From the NCBI GenBank assembly GCA_028583605.1, contig CM053332.1:27926956-27990955 (forward strand): a stretch of DNA of 64,000 nt, given 5' to 3'. The notes beneath the pieces are model-generated. The model worked only from the letters and a program-made list of their open reading frames with translations, had not been told where the DNA came from and ran no database searches. The translations under genes and the position numbers were made by a program. Below are positions 53,501-57,640 of this stretch, in pieces (the stretch's first letter is position 1; each line of letters starts with the position of its first letter). The stretch comes from Dastarcus helophoroides (taxonomy: Eukaryota; Arthropoda; Insecta; Coleoptera; Bothrideridae).

Positions 53501-54310
53501 AAAGTGTTGCAACATTTTTAGTAGTTCAGATGTAGTCCAATACTTGAAGTAGTATAACTTTTGCTGTCAGTGCAAGTCTTCGTCATCAAATTAAGGAAGG
53601 TGTTAGAAAAAATTTTCTTCTAGAGAAACAACGTTGGCTTACACACCAACAAACTTGTCGAAGTTCCAGGATTTTGAATCTAGGTGGCAGGGTCATTAAT
53701 AACAGCATGCCGACGCATTCATTGCCGTGTAGGGGAAAGGGCAAAACTATGCCTACAACTCTCAATGAATAATCTGAGGAAAGTTGTAGGGATATGGACT
53801 GTCGAATAAACAAACACCTCCACAGAATGGGAATTATAAACGACCCGAGCTGCAGAGGATGTTTAGAAGAAGATGAGAGTGTCGAGCACGTGATATGTCA
53901 CTGCCCGGCACTAGCATCAATCAGAGGATCCACGCTGGGGGACTGCTGGCCTAGTGTGGCCTGTTTGCGAGAGGCGCATCCAAGGGACACTCTTCAGTTT
54001 CTCAACAAGGTTGGGCGGCTGAATGAATAACCAAGGACACCTCTATCAATGGGGATAGCACAATGGGCCCGGAAAGGGTGGCCTAAGTGTTCGCCTAAAC
54101 TTTAGGCAACCCACAACGAATCCAGAATCCAGAATTCTAGGTGACAGGGTCCAATAATGGTCCCCACAAAATGTAAAAAAACAACTTTGGACTCTCCATT
54201 CAACTGATGAATTATTAGGGGTAGTACTTACCTTTGTTCGCATCTGTGTCTTCGGTTTTGTTGGGGGGACTTTTGCCTCCCACTTTTTTAGCACCTCGAG
54301 CTTGCGACAT
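16856..54310 (-). CDS. nompC: nompC/TRPN1 mechanosensitive channel, 14 exons, 3' end missing
   Basis: Span of the gene model; the exons are listed separately. NompC is a TRP-family cation channel that transduces touch, sound and proprioceptive force in insect sensory neurons; its ankyrin spring tethers it to microtubules. The joined exons give 1461 codons: an MSQARG start resembling the fly MSQPRG start, a low-complexity N-tail, exactly 29 ankyrin repeats (counted from TGMTPLMYAA to GAVPIWFAASEGH), the linker region, the pre-S1 elbow and S1-S5. All introns obey GT-AG and phases match throughout. Intron sizes are bimodal: 50, 53, 55 and 58 bp against 20.9 and 8.0 kb. The pore helix, S6, TRP helix and C-tail must lie left of the window. 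Two single-base insertions interrupt exon 11. Orthology is judged from remembered fly NompC, not from a search. Confidence 0.95.
17825..18402 (-). CDS. nompC: nompC exon 13 (ankyrin repeats 28-29 and linker region)
   Basis: Completes the glycine codon, then QGAEINAPDRNGWTPLHC and NFGAVPIWFAASEGH, the last two repeats. It continues with the linker helices: KEHDTYALMEDRGFVYNL, KNHNNKPIEEFVLVSPAP, VDTAAKLSNIFMVLSSRE and ENEQKEVIAHTVVQRYLQ. This linker couples the ankyrin spring to the membrane domain and is the most conserved stretch seen in the window. Donor CAG|GTAAAC; ends in phase 0. Confidence 0.96.
18453..18618 (-). CDS. nompC: nompC exon 12 (ankyrin repeats 26-27)
   Basis: Encodes GYNSMHLACHGGHPNVVGLL, SRSAELLQSHEKHGKTGLHI and QGHYQMVEVLL, ending in phase 1. 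Acceptor ATGTTTAG, donor CTAG|GTATGA. An open frame continues past the donor through the whole 50-bp intron, so unspliced translation would look plausible; splicing restores LLGQGAEINAPDRNGW as in the fly protein. Confidence 0.93.
19001..20427 (-). CDS. nompC: nompC exon 11 (ankyrin repeats 13-25), two frameshifts
   Basis: The largest exon, from HRETPLHLAAKG (acceptor CTTTCCAG) to VQVDATTNEN (donor AAC|GTACGT). It carries thirteen ankyrin repeats that follow fly NompC repeat by repeat, including the ADIDATDEQGQKPIH linker and ISARN. It spans 1427 bases; subtracting two extra bases gives 1425, exactly 475 codons, with correct phases on both sides. The extra bases lie near 19669-19670 and 19358, and the reading frame moves by one at each. 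Between them the protein matches NompC perfectly well, so there is no intron to explain the shifts. Likely residual sequencing errors; genuine mutation cannot be excluded. Confidence 0.93.
19356..19360 (-). other. nompC: Frameshift 2 in nompC exon 11 (+1 base)
   Basis: After the residues R-A-G-A-S-I-T the frame reads TGATGA, two stops in a row. Dropping one base, most simply the T at 19358 as read on the minus strand, gives D-E-N-K-R-G-F-T-A-A-H-L, aligned with fly E-E-N-K-A-G-F-T-A-V-H-L. The position within a few bases is ambiguous. Confidence 0.8.
19669..19670 (-). other. nompC: Frameshift 1 in nompC exon 11 (+1 base)
   Basis: On the minus strand the codons for Leu-Gly-Ala-Asp-Ile run into GAACGCCACTGA and stop. 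Removing one of the two A residues continues the protein as D-A-T-D-E-Q-G-Q-K-P-I-H, the expected NompC linker and repeat 20. The change lies in a two-base run (TT on the plus strand). Confidence 0.85.
20589..20797 (-). CDS. nompC: nompC exon 10 (ankyrin repeats 11-12)
   Basis: Two hundred and nine bases completing the phase-1 codon from exon 9, then GKLKETALHIAARIKDGERC, GQTPVHVAAQYGN and GGDPLFRNK. Acceptor TTTGTAG, donor AAA|GTAGGT. Ends in phase 0. The CALMLLKSGA stretch is shared with fly NompC. Confidence 0.93.
20924..21017 (-). CDS. nompC: nompC exon 9 (ankyrin repeat 10)
   Basis: Ninety-four bases encoding DNYTALHIAVESCKPAVVET to GADVHLR plus one base (phase 1). Acceptor TCCACAG, donor AGAG|GTACCA. 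Joining to exon 10 creates the Gly-Gly-Lys that begins the next linker, as in the fly sequence HVRGGKL. Confidence 0.93.
21076..21174 (-). CDS. nompC: nompC exon 8 (ankyrin repeat 9)
   Basis: Thirty-three codons, phase 0 at both ends, encoding DGARSIHTAARYGHVGII to GEEVDVTTN, matching the fly DGARSIHTAAAYGH repeat. Acceptor ATTCTAG, donor AAT|GTAAGT. The 1098-bp intron before it contains a 162-bp triplicated repeat and a foldback copy; the intron after it is only 58 bp. Confidence 0.94.
21457..21948. repeat. Three tandem copies of a 162-bp repeat
   Basis: AGATTTGGTTTTACG begins copies at 21457, 21619 and 21781, with a short fourth start at 21943; spacing is exactly 162 bp. Copies differ by only a few substitutions, so the expansion is recent. 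It lies in nompC intron 7. No open frame of interest. Confidence 0.92.
22003..22160. mobile_element. Foldback element, internally deleted copy
   Basis: Left terminus TTTTGGTGGAACGAACTGGT, then GGTTATCTTCAGAAATTGAA. The centre CTCTGAAGATGATAGCTTGG runs straight into CGTTAGAGCAACC, so one side of the internal hairpin is deleted. The right arm ends at CAATTTTTAAAAAG without the outer terminus. Located in nompC intron 7 directly after the 162-bp array. Confidence 0.8.
22273..22620 (-). CDS. nompC: nompC exon 7 (ankyrin repeats 5-8)
   Basis: One hundred and sixteen codons, phase 0 at both ends. Recognisable cores are GQTPLHIAAAEGD, DRTPMHLAAENGH and GSTLMHIASLNGH, ending KKGVYLHMPNK. The acceptor TGTTCCAG closes the 53-bp intron 6 and the donor is AAG|GTGAGT. 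The coding sequence is noticeably GC-richer than the adjoining introns and very similar to fly NompC along its whole length. Confidence 0.95.
22674..22829 (-). CDS. nompC: nompC exon 6 (ankyrin repeats 4-5)
   Basis: Fifty-two codons, phase 0 at both ends, from EGKIPLLLAVEVGNQSMC to LHLAVRRKDIDM. The exon ends at ATG followed by GTAGCC. Reading through the 53-bp intron would leave the frame, whereas removing it joins DM to VKILVDYG exactly as in NompC, so this micro-intron is real. Confidence 0.93.
23339..23540. mobile_element. Foldback element, most complete copy (202 bp)
   Basis: Both termini are present: TTTGGTGAAACGGACTGGTC on the left, and on the right GACCAGTCCGTTCCATCAAA, its near reverse complement. 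The subterminal GGTTATCTTCAAAAATT is mirrored as ATTTGAAGATAACC. It sits between nompC exons 5 and 6. On the minus strand its centre reads CTCTCTGAAGATAACAGC, then TTGGCTGTCGAAACGCGTT, then AGAGCAACC, the hammerhead-like core. No clear target duplication was seen and there is no coding capacity. Confidence 0.85.
23431..23472 (-). ncRNA. Hammerhead-ribozyme-like core (candidate)
   Basis: Minus strand: CTGAAGA (fits CUGANGA) at 23472-23466, a hairpin with arms ACAGC/GCTGT closed by TTG, then GAAAC, a minimal stem III in ACGCGT, and a GTT triplet before AGAGCAACC. One extra U follows the CUGAAGA box compared with the textbook motif. Stem I pairs over about four bases in this copy. This is a pattern match only; self-cleavage is unproven. 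Confidence 0.4.
23605..23721 (-). CDS. nompC: nompC exon 5 (ankyrin repeat 3)
   Basis: Thirty-nine codons, phase 0 at both ends, encoding SRNRTAVHLVASRQTGTA then ILRALLNAAGKDIRMKPDG. This matches the fly segment with the unusual AVHLVSSRQTGTAT signature. Acceptor GTTCAG, donor GGT|GTAAGT. The intron that follows (775 bp) holds a complete foldback element at 23339-23540. Confidence 0.94.
23777..23878 (-). CDS. nompC: nompC exon 4 (ankyrin repeat 2)
   Basis: Thirty-four codons, phase 0 at both ends, encoding DNYNVLHVAAMHSRED through VDLYSTGG. It is close to the fly repeat DNYNVLHIAAMYSRED. Acceptor TTTTTTTAG, donor GGG|GTGAGT. A 55-bp intron separates it from exon 5. Confidence 0.94.
24098..24540. 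repeat. Direct duplication, ~232-bp unit, two copies
   Basis: The segment from GTAAACTAGTTTCTGAGACA through the TATTCTCTGTTAGAA stretch is repeated about 232 bp later with roughly a dozen differences. Inside the first copy there is also a short local iteration of AGAAGTAGAAGATATT. Lies in nompC intron 3, just left of the hAT-type element. Confidence 0.85.
25141..25396. repeat. Long hairpin, arms ~100 bp, loop ~48 bp
   Basis: The left arm, from about 25141 to 25242 and ending GCGACTACGTG, is mirrored at 25291-25396 beginning CACGTAGTCGC. The shared stretch includes AAATTGTTTAGAAAATTGTC and its complement. The arms are nearly perfect, so the hairpin formed or inserted recently inside the older AT-rich cargo of the hAT-type element. 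Confidence 0.88.
25437..27480. repeat. ~1.03-kb tandem duplication in AT-rich DNA
   Basis: Sequence from ACCCTTTTGTTTAAAACTTG at 25437 recurs from about 26472 with only scattered substitutions and small indels. Both copies include the GGGTAGGGCAGAACAGGGC-like segment (near 25625 and 26660) and CTCCACAAACGGACGGCTAT. Flanking parts of the block (24.85-25.1 kb, 27.5-27.7 kb and 29.03-29.9 kb) are more degenerate AT-rich sequence with the same TTTCGACTTT and AAATTTCG motifs. Confidence 0.85.
27733..29025. mobile_element. Foldback MITE with TA/CAGGGTC termini, ~1.3 kb
   Basis: Starts CAGGGTCTTTGGTTATAAAT and ends with the exact complement ATTTATAACCAAAGACCCTG, with TA outside each end, consistent with a Tc1/mariner-type TA target. 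The arms are several hundred bases long. Inside them a second terminus-like module occurs (GATATACAGGGTGCTACG near 27850; CGTAGCGCCCTGTATATC near 28890), and a third, more diverged one (near 28132 and 28615). The structure is therefore nested inverted repeats. No coding capacity was seen. It lies inside the hAT-type element. Confidence 0.8.
30115..30198. mobile_element. Foldback element fragment
   Basis: TTTGGTGGAACGGACCGGTC, a shortened GGATATCTTCAAAAA, then GGCTTCAGGGGACAAGTTTT and TTCAATTTTTAAAC. Most of both arms is deleted, leaving the two outer parts joined. Inserted near the right end of the hAT-type element, so it arrived after that element was assembled or travelled with it. Confidence 0.7.
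30661..31851. other. nompC intron 3, non-repetitive part
   Basis: About 1.2 kb of mixed-composition intron between the hAT-type element and exon 3. No tandem periodicity, no open frame of note and no recognisable family. CCCTGTATAGATAG at 31811, 40 bp past the exon 3 donor, resembles the termini of the TA/CAGGG foldback but has no partner. Confidence 0.5.
31852..31953 (-). CDS. nompC: nompC exon 3 (ankyrin repeat 1)
   Basis: A 34-codon exon, phase 0 at both ends, encoding ATGMTPLMYAAKDNK through SDLEARNN: the first ankyrin repeat, with the canonical TPLMYAA helix start. The acceptor is GTTTCCAG and the donor AAC|GTGAGT. It stands isolated between a 20.9-kb intron on the 5' side and an 8.0-kb intron on the 3' side, both filled with repeats. 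Because it is so small and so far from its neighbours, automatic gene finders could easily miss it. Confidence 0.92.
32169..36870. mobile_element. AT-rich block with a hAT-like left end (degraded element?)
   Basis: The left end CAGGGGTCGACAAACCGCAA, followed by CTCGCGAGCCGCAAAG and later TTGCGGCTCTTC, is typical of hAT termini. Near 36828-36860 the sequence TTGCGGCTGGCTCTTTTGG and then TTTCAAAGTTTGCTCAACC looks like the decayed partner, but it lacks the final CCCCTG and no 8-bp duplication was found. The interior is A-rich repeat with GTCGAAATTT-type motifs and no transposase. The right boundary is approximate. Confidence 0.45.
33120..36060. repeat. A-rich tandem array, ~705-bp then ~465-bp units
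   Basis: The segment with two successive AAAATTTCCCAGAGAAAGTC motifs recurs near 33430, 34140 and 34850, giving a period of about 705 bp with high identity. Further right a related unit containing AACAATAGATTGAAACCCAG recurs near 35275 and 35745 (about 465 bp). Open frames repeated here merely echo the period. Confidence 0.85.
36900..42050. repeat. Satellite: ~150-bp monomers in ~451-bp higher-order units
   Basis: Monomers share GACACAAAAGATGCT, TTCAAATCTTCATATCTTCA and TTTAAAGAAGAATAAG. The same monomer type returns every three monomers: GATGCTCTTTGACTGGAC occurs near 37492, 37940 and 38390, about 451 bp apart. From about 39.1 kb another trimer set takes over (CTTTGACTGCAC, CTTTGACTGGATTTTT and CCTTGACTGGACTTTCTT types) with the same spacing. 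About eleven higher-order units fill this part of nompC intron 2. No coding potential. Confidence 0.9.
48954..49143. mobile_element. Foldback element, long perfect-looking palindrome
   Basis: ATTGAAACACAGAACTTGTC at the left is mirrored by GACAAGTTCTGTGTTTCAAT at the right, and the GGTTGCTCTAA/TTAGAGCAACC arms meet around a centre reading CGCGTTTCGACAGCCAAGC. The outer terminus is kept only on the right (CCGTTCCATCAAA). The CTGAAGAT box of the ribozyme-like core is deleted. It sits inside the ~1-kb satellite. Confidence 0.85.
50269..50422. mobile_element. Foldback element, second copy in a 1279-bp duplication
   Basis: Identical to the copy at 48954-49143 over its centre and right arm, but truncated at the left, where satellite sequence (GGCGACATAAAATTAAAAAA) joins the arm directly. 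Everything downstream of it repeats the sequence downstream of the first copy with a shift of 1279 bp. Confidence 0.85.
52744..52800. mobile_element. Foldback element, terminal fragment
   Basis: GGGGACAAGATTTGTATTTC then TTTTTGAAGATAACCAAGGA and CCAGTTCTGTTCATTAAAA: the outer ~57 bp of the right arm only. It lies 50 bp from exon 2 of nompC, within the first ~105 bases of intron 2. Confidence 0.7.
52811..52835. repeat. (AAGT)n microsatellite
   Basis: Six tandem AAGT units. In the transcribed orientation this is an ACTT-type run starting about 14 bases inside intron 2, close to the weak donor of exon 2. Confidence 0.9.
52850..53097 (-). CDS. nompC: nompC exon 2 (N-terminal cytoplasmic region)
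   Basis: Acceptor GTTCCAG ends at 53098. The exon encodes an acidic, Lys/Glu-rich segment followed by NIRNSAQRLLTLCQKGEW, then VNAGEDAHLRPLAGIADS. These match the pre-ankyrin helices of fly NompC (IRDTANKVLGLAMKSEW; VGEDGNHIPLAG). The 248 bases restore frame from exon 1 and end in phase 0. The donor TCG|GTTGGT is weak at positions +3 to +5. It was chosen because it joins in frame to the first ankyrin repeat; the next GT, four bases on, would break the frame. Confidence 0.88.
53098..53640. other. nompC intron 1, left part
   Basis: Unremarkable AT-rich intron. Two similar stretches are visible (TGTTGGAATATTTTTAGGGG near 53236 and TGTTGCAACATTTTTAGTAG near 53504), suggesting an old local duplication. 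No coding segment. Confidence 0.5.
53640..54165 (+). pseudogene. Non-LTR retrotransposon (LINE) 3' fragment
   Basis: From 53796 the plus strand encodes DCRINKHLHRMGIINDPS, CRGCLEEDESVEHVICHC and PALASIRGS, ending at a stop near 54030. The Cys-x2-Cys ... His-x3-Cys-x-Cys-Pro pattern after a K-H-L-H-x-M-G segment is the usual C-terminal tail of LINE reverse transcriptase polyproteins with an RNase H domain (Jockey/I/LOA-like). Just upstream, LSMNNLRKVVGIWT lies in another frame, so the coding part is broken. The following GGGATAGCACAATGGGCC and TTCGCCTAA...TTAGGCAACCCA look like its 3' UTR. Similar ~35-bp segments (TCTAGGTGGCAGGGTC near 53680; TCTAGGTGACAGGGTC near 54136) flank the fragment. 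It is inside nompC intron 1, antisense to the gene. Confidence 0.7.
54232..54310 (-). CDS. nompC: nompC exon 1 (start codon)
   Basis: Begins at ATG 54310-54308 and encodes MSQARGAKKVGGKSPPNK and on to ...DTDANK plus one base (phase 1). The donor is an excellent AAAG|GTAAGTAC. The start was chosen because the first residues resemble the fly protein (MSQPRGG) and the tail is Lys/Gly/Pro-rich in both. A longer open frame on this strand (54046-54339) begins upstream in another frame and is a shadow. About 55 bp upstream, at 54363-54370, TCAGTATC resembles an insect initiator; no TATA box is convincing, and this promoter reading is a guess. Confidence 0.85.
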
Positions 54311-55959
54311 AATGTTACGTGAGCATAATCATGATTCAAGTCTTCTGTAATTAATCCTGTGCGATACTGACACGCGTTTTCTCAGCCATCGGTACTTGGA
54401 TAATTTTTGAGAACAAGACAATGACAAACGCGCACAATTTCCTTAAATAAGTTAACGAGATTAAAAATTTATTTTTTTATTGTTACCAGTTTTTACAATT
54501 ACTTCAACAACAAAGTTAAGATGAGAAAAATTAGTTTGACAGTTAGTTAAATAATAATTATTTAAAATTAGAAATGGTAAAATTGTTATTATTAATTATG
54601 TAATAATTTCCAAAAAAAAAACTTTATCTTCAAGTCAGTGGTTTTCTCTTTGTTATCAATTACCTTTATATGTTAAAACTGTTTTAATTAAACTAATTTT
54701 ACAACTTCCTTTGGTATCGAGTTGTATTTTCCACGAAAGTTGCTAAATTTAATAATTTTTTAAACAGTCAAGACGCACTTTACAACTTATTACAGAATTC
54801 AACGTAACATATTTAACAAAAATCGTTATTACTCAATGTAAATATAACTCAACTCAATGTAAATTTAACTCAACTTAATGTAACTTAACTCAATGTAAAT
54901 GTAACTCAACTTCAGAGAAATAAAAACTCATTTTTGTTTGTGCAACGTAATGAAAATCCAGCGATAATTTAGGACTGCCGCGAAAGGTGAAAAGATTAGA
55001 GGTGCAAAAACAAACTGAAGAAGTCGGAGCTCGACAGTTGTGGAACTAAAATCCTTGGCTAGTTGCATCTGATAGAAATTCGACCACCCCCACTCCTTTG
55101 AACTTTACGCGGAGTTTTCAGCGAATTGACCTACTGAAGTTGAGCGATTTTCCTTTCGATTGTATCCAGCGTTACGTTGGTCGTTAATTTTTTTGTAATT
55201 TGTAGCTACATTCTCGTTCCGCTATGAATTTGTTTAATTTATCTTTGAATACTTAAACTGTGACATCTTTTGAAACTTTGTGAATAATATTTGAAATGTT
55301 TTTCTATCATTTTATGAGAAAATTTTGAACAATTTTCATGTAATTAAACACTAGACGACTTTGAATTATACAGAGTATCCAATCAATCAACCCAACGTTT
55401 CCCAAACTTTCTTTGTCATGACTCGATTAATTTATGCTTCACATTTTTGACCCTCTCAAGGTAACCATCTTTCTTAAAACTTCATTTTTTTCAAAATTTC
55501 GATCATCATATTTTATAAACATTCAACTGTCATACAAAAATCTTATTTTTTCTTGAAATCCCAAACTGAAGTTTCTCATTTGGACTAATTTCTCAATTTT
55601 TTTGGAAGTTCAATTCATTTCAATTTAGTTTCAAAACTCGACCACGCTGAGTGCCTTAAAATTTCGATGCTTTTTCTGAAACGATTTCGAGTACATTCTT
55701 TATGTTACTTAAAGTGGCGTCGATTAAATCAAGATTTTTGATATTTTTTCTCCAAATTTCGGTTGAAGTCTTGTTTTTTTTTTAATTTCCAGGTCAAGCT
55801 TGCTTGCTACTAGCTCCAAAGGTATTAGGGTTGCCTTTTGCCACTAAATTGTACGTAAAAAAATATTTATAGCCTAAATCTACTATTTTAAAAATATGGC
55901 CAAACTTTTGGGAACAAACATGAATTGGTGACCTTTTTTTTAGAAAATTTTTAATTTAA
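54311..55959. other. Region upstream of nompC, presumed promoter/5' flank
   Basis: No open frame of interest on either strand. The part from about 54.95 to 55.2 kb is less AT-rich and not repetitive, with a mixed sequence around GAAGTCGGAGCTCGACAG; it could hold regulatory DNA or an untranslated exon, but nothing specific can be named. 55.2-55.95 kb is AT-rich and unpatterned. Confidence 0.4.
54831..54911. repeat. Short minisatellite, ~21-bp unit
   Basis: About four units built from ACTCAATGTAAAT, TTA or ATA, and ACTCA, with one shortened unit. Located about 550 bp upstream of the nompC start codon. Confidence 0.85.
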
Positions 55960-56220
55960 CCCTTTAACTACGATAAAATTTTCACAAAATCGTTCATAGA
56001 AACGCATAAATGAATGCTGAAAAGGTAACTGCAAATGTATTTTTAATAGGAACTAAGTGTGACATAACTTTATGACAGAATCGTCAGTAAGTGACACCCA
56101 ATCCTGGTTTATTTTGTTAAATTGCTTATTGAGGACGTACCTCATAAAAGAGTCGTTGCGTCACGTCCAGAGACTAGTCTCTGGTCACGACGTTTATTCA
56201 CAACAGACGTAGTTAAAGGG
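55960..56220. mobile_element. piggyBac-like MITE, 261 bp
   Basis: Ends CCCTTTAACTACG and CGTAGTTAAAGGG are perfect 13-bp inverted repeats. TTAA precedes the left end; TTCA follows the right end, one mismatch from the TTAA target used by piggyBac elements. Near the right end is the perfect palindrome CCAGAGACTAGTCTCTGG (56167-56184). No coding capacity. Confidence 0.8.
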
Positions 56221-56552
56221 TTCAGTTTCCAAATTCTTGACGTTTAACTTAAAATTTTGATTTTTTTTTAAAGAACAAAGGTGTAACTTTTCTTCAGTTC
56301 TTTTTAAATTAATTTTAAAATGTCATTTTCTTCTTCCAACACAATGTTCAATTTTTTTGTTGAAAAGGCTGATTAAACTCAAACACGTTCTTTTGCTCGA
56401 ACTGTTAAGTCAATTTTAGCTGAAATGTTTCTCAAAATTAAAATTAATTAATTTTTTACACACTTTTTAGTGAAAATTGGAGGTTATACTCATTTTCGAA
56501 AATATCGAGTAAAACATTTGATTTTGACTAAAAAATTTGAAATAAGAGGTGT

Positions 56553-56745
56553 TTGAAATACAAACCTTCTCCCCTGAAACCAAGAAAGATTAAAAAACAC
56601 AACAAAGGTTGCTCTAACAGGTGACGATAGCCAAAGAAGATAGTTGAAGATGATTGCTTGGCTATCGAAGCGCGTTAGAGCAACCTTTGTTGTGTTTTTT
56701 AATCGTTCTTGGTTTCAGGGGACAAGATTTGTATTTCAATTTTTA
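56553..56745. mobile_element. Foldback element with enlarged centre
   Basis: Left arm GAAATACAAACCTTCTCCCC to GGTTGCTCTAAC; the centre contains GACGATAGCCAAAG and its partial complement CTTGGCTATCGAAGC around TTGAAGATGAT; the right arm runs from CGCGTTAGAGCAACC to TTTCAATTTTTAAAT. Outer termini are absent. The right arm is also the first unit of the tandem array that follows. Confidence 0.8.
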
Positions 56746-57640
56746 AATTTATTCTGTTTCATTTTTTCCAATTTTTCTTCTGTGGTAATTTAGGTCTTTC
56801 AATAGAAAGTATCTTCAAAGGAGGTTTATAAATTTTAAGCACTCAAAAGCAACCTCTGCTGTGTTTTTTAATCTTTCTGGGTTTCAGGGGACAAGATTTG
56901 TATTTCAATTTTTAAATTTATTCTGTTTCATTTTTTCCAATTTTTATTCTGTGGTAATTTAGGTCTTTCAATAGAAAGTATCTTTGATGGAGGTTTATAA
57001 ATTTGAGGCTCTCAAAAGCAACCTCTGTTGTGTTTTCTAATCTTTCTTGGTTTCAGGGGACAAGATTTGTATTTCAATTTTTAAATTTATTCTGTTTCAT
57101 TTTTTCCAATTTTTCTTCTGTGGTAATTTAGGTCTTTCAATAGAAAGTAGCACGTAATTACGTGCTACCTTCGATGGAGGTTTATAAATTTTAAGCACTC
57201 AAAAGCAACCTCTGTTGTGTTTTTTAATCTTTCTGGGTTTCAGGGGACAAGATTTGTATTTCAATTTTTAAATTTATTCTGTTTCATTTTTTCTAATTTT
57301 TCTTCTGTAATAATTTAGGTCTTTCAATAGAAAGTATCTTCGATGGAGGTTTATAAATTTGAGGCTCTCAAAAGCAACCTCTGTTGTGTTTTTTAATCTT
57401 TCTGGGTTTCAGGGGACAAGATTTGTATTTCAATTTTTAAATTTATTCTGTTTCATTTTTTTTAATTTTTCTTCTGTGGTAATTTAGGTCTTTCAATAGA
57501 AAGTATCTTCGATGGAGGTTTATAAATTTGAGGCTCTCAAAAGCAACCTCTGTTGTGTTTTCTAATCTTTCTTGGTTTCAGGGGACAAGATTTGCATTTC
57601 AATTTTTAAAGGTAACCAAGGACCAGTTCGTTCCACCAAA
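56681..57640. repeat. 169-bp tandem array grown from a foldback arm
   Basis: Units start at CAACCTCTGTTGTGTTTT-like sites at 56681, 56850, 57019, 57206, 57376 and 57544. Each unit combines the foldback arm (TTTCAGGGGACAAGATTTGT) with extra sequence (TTTATTCTGTTTCATTTTTT and TTTCAATAGAAAGTAT). Only the last unit continues into the true terminus (AAGGACCAGTTCG, TTCCACCAAA at 57640). The fourth spacing is 187 rather than ~169 because of an 18-bp insertion. Confidence 0.9.
57147..57168. repeat. 22-bp perfect palindrome inserted in one array unit
   Basis: The core GCACGTAATTACGTGC with flanking GTA and TAC is a perfect palindrome. Other units read GAAAGTATCTTCGATGG at this place, so about 18 bp have been inserted here only. 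Confidence 0.85.

Noticed and set aside
54046..54339. 97-codon minus-strand frame covering exon 1
   Set aside because: A different frame that overlaps the true ATG and the LINE 3' UTR; the MSQARG frame with a perfect donor is preferred.
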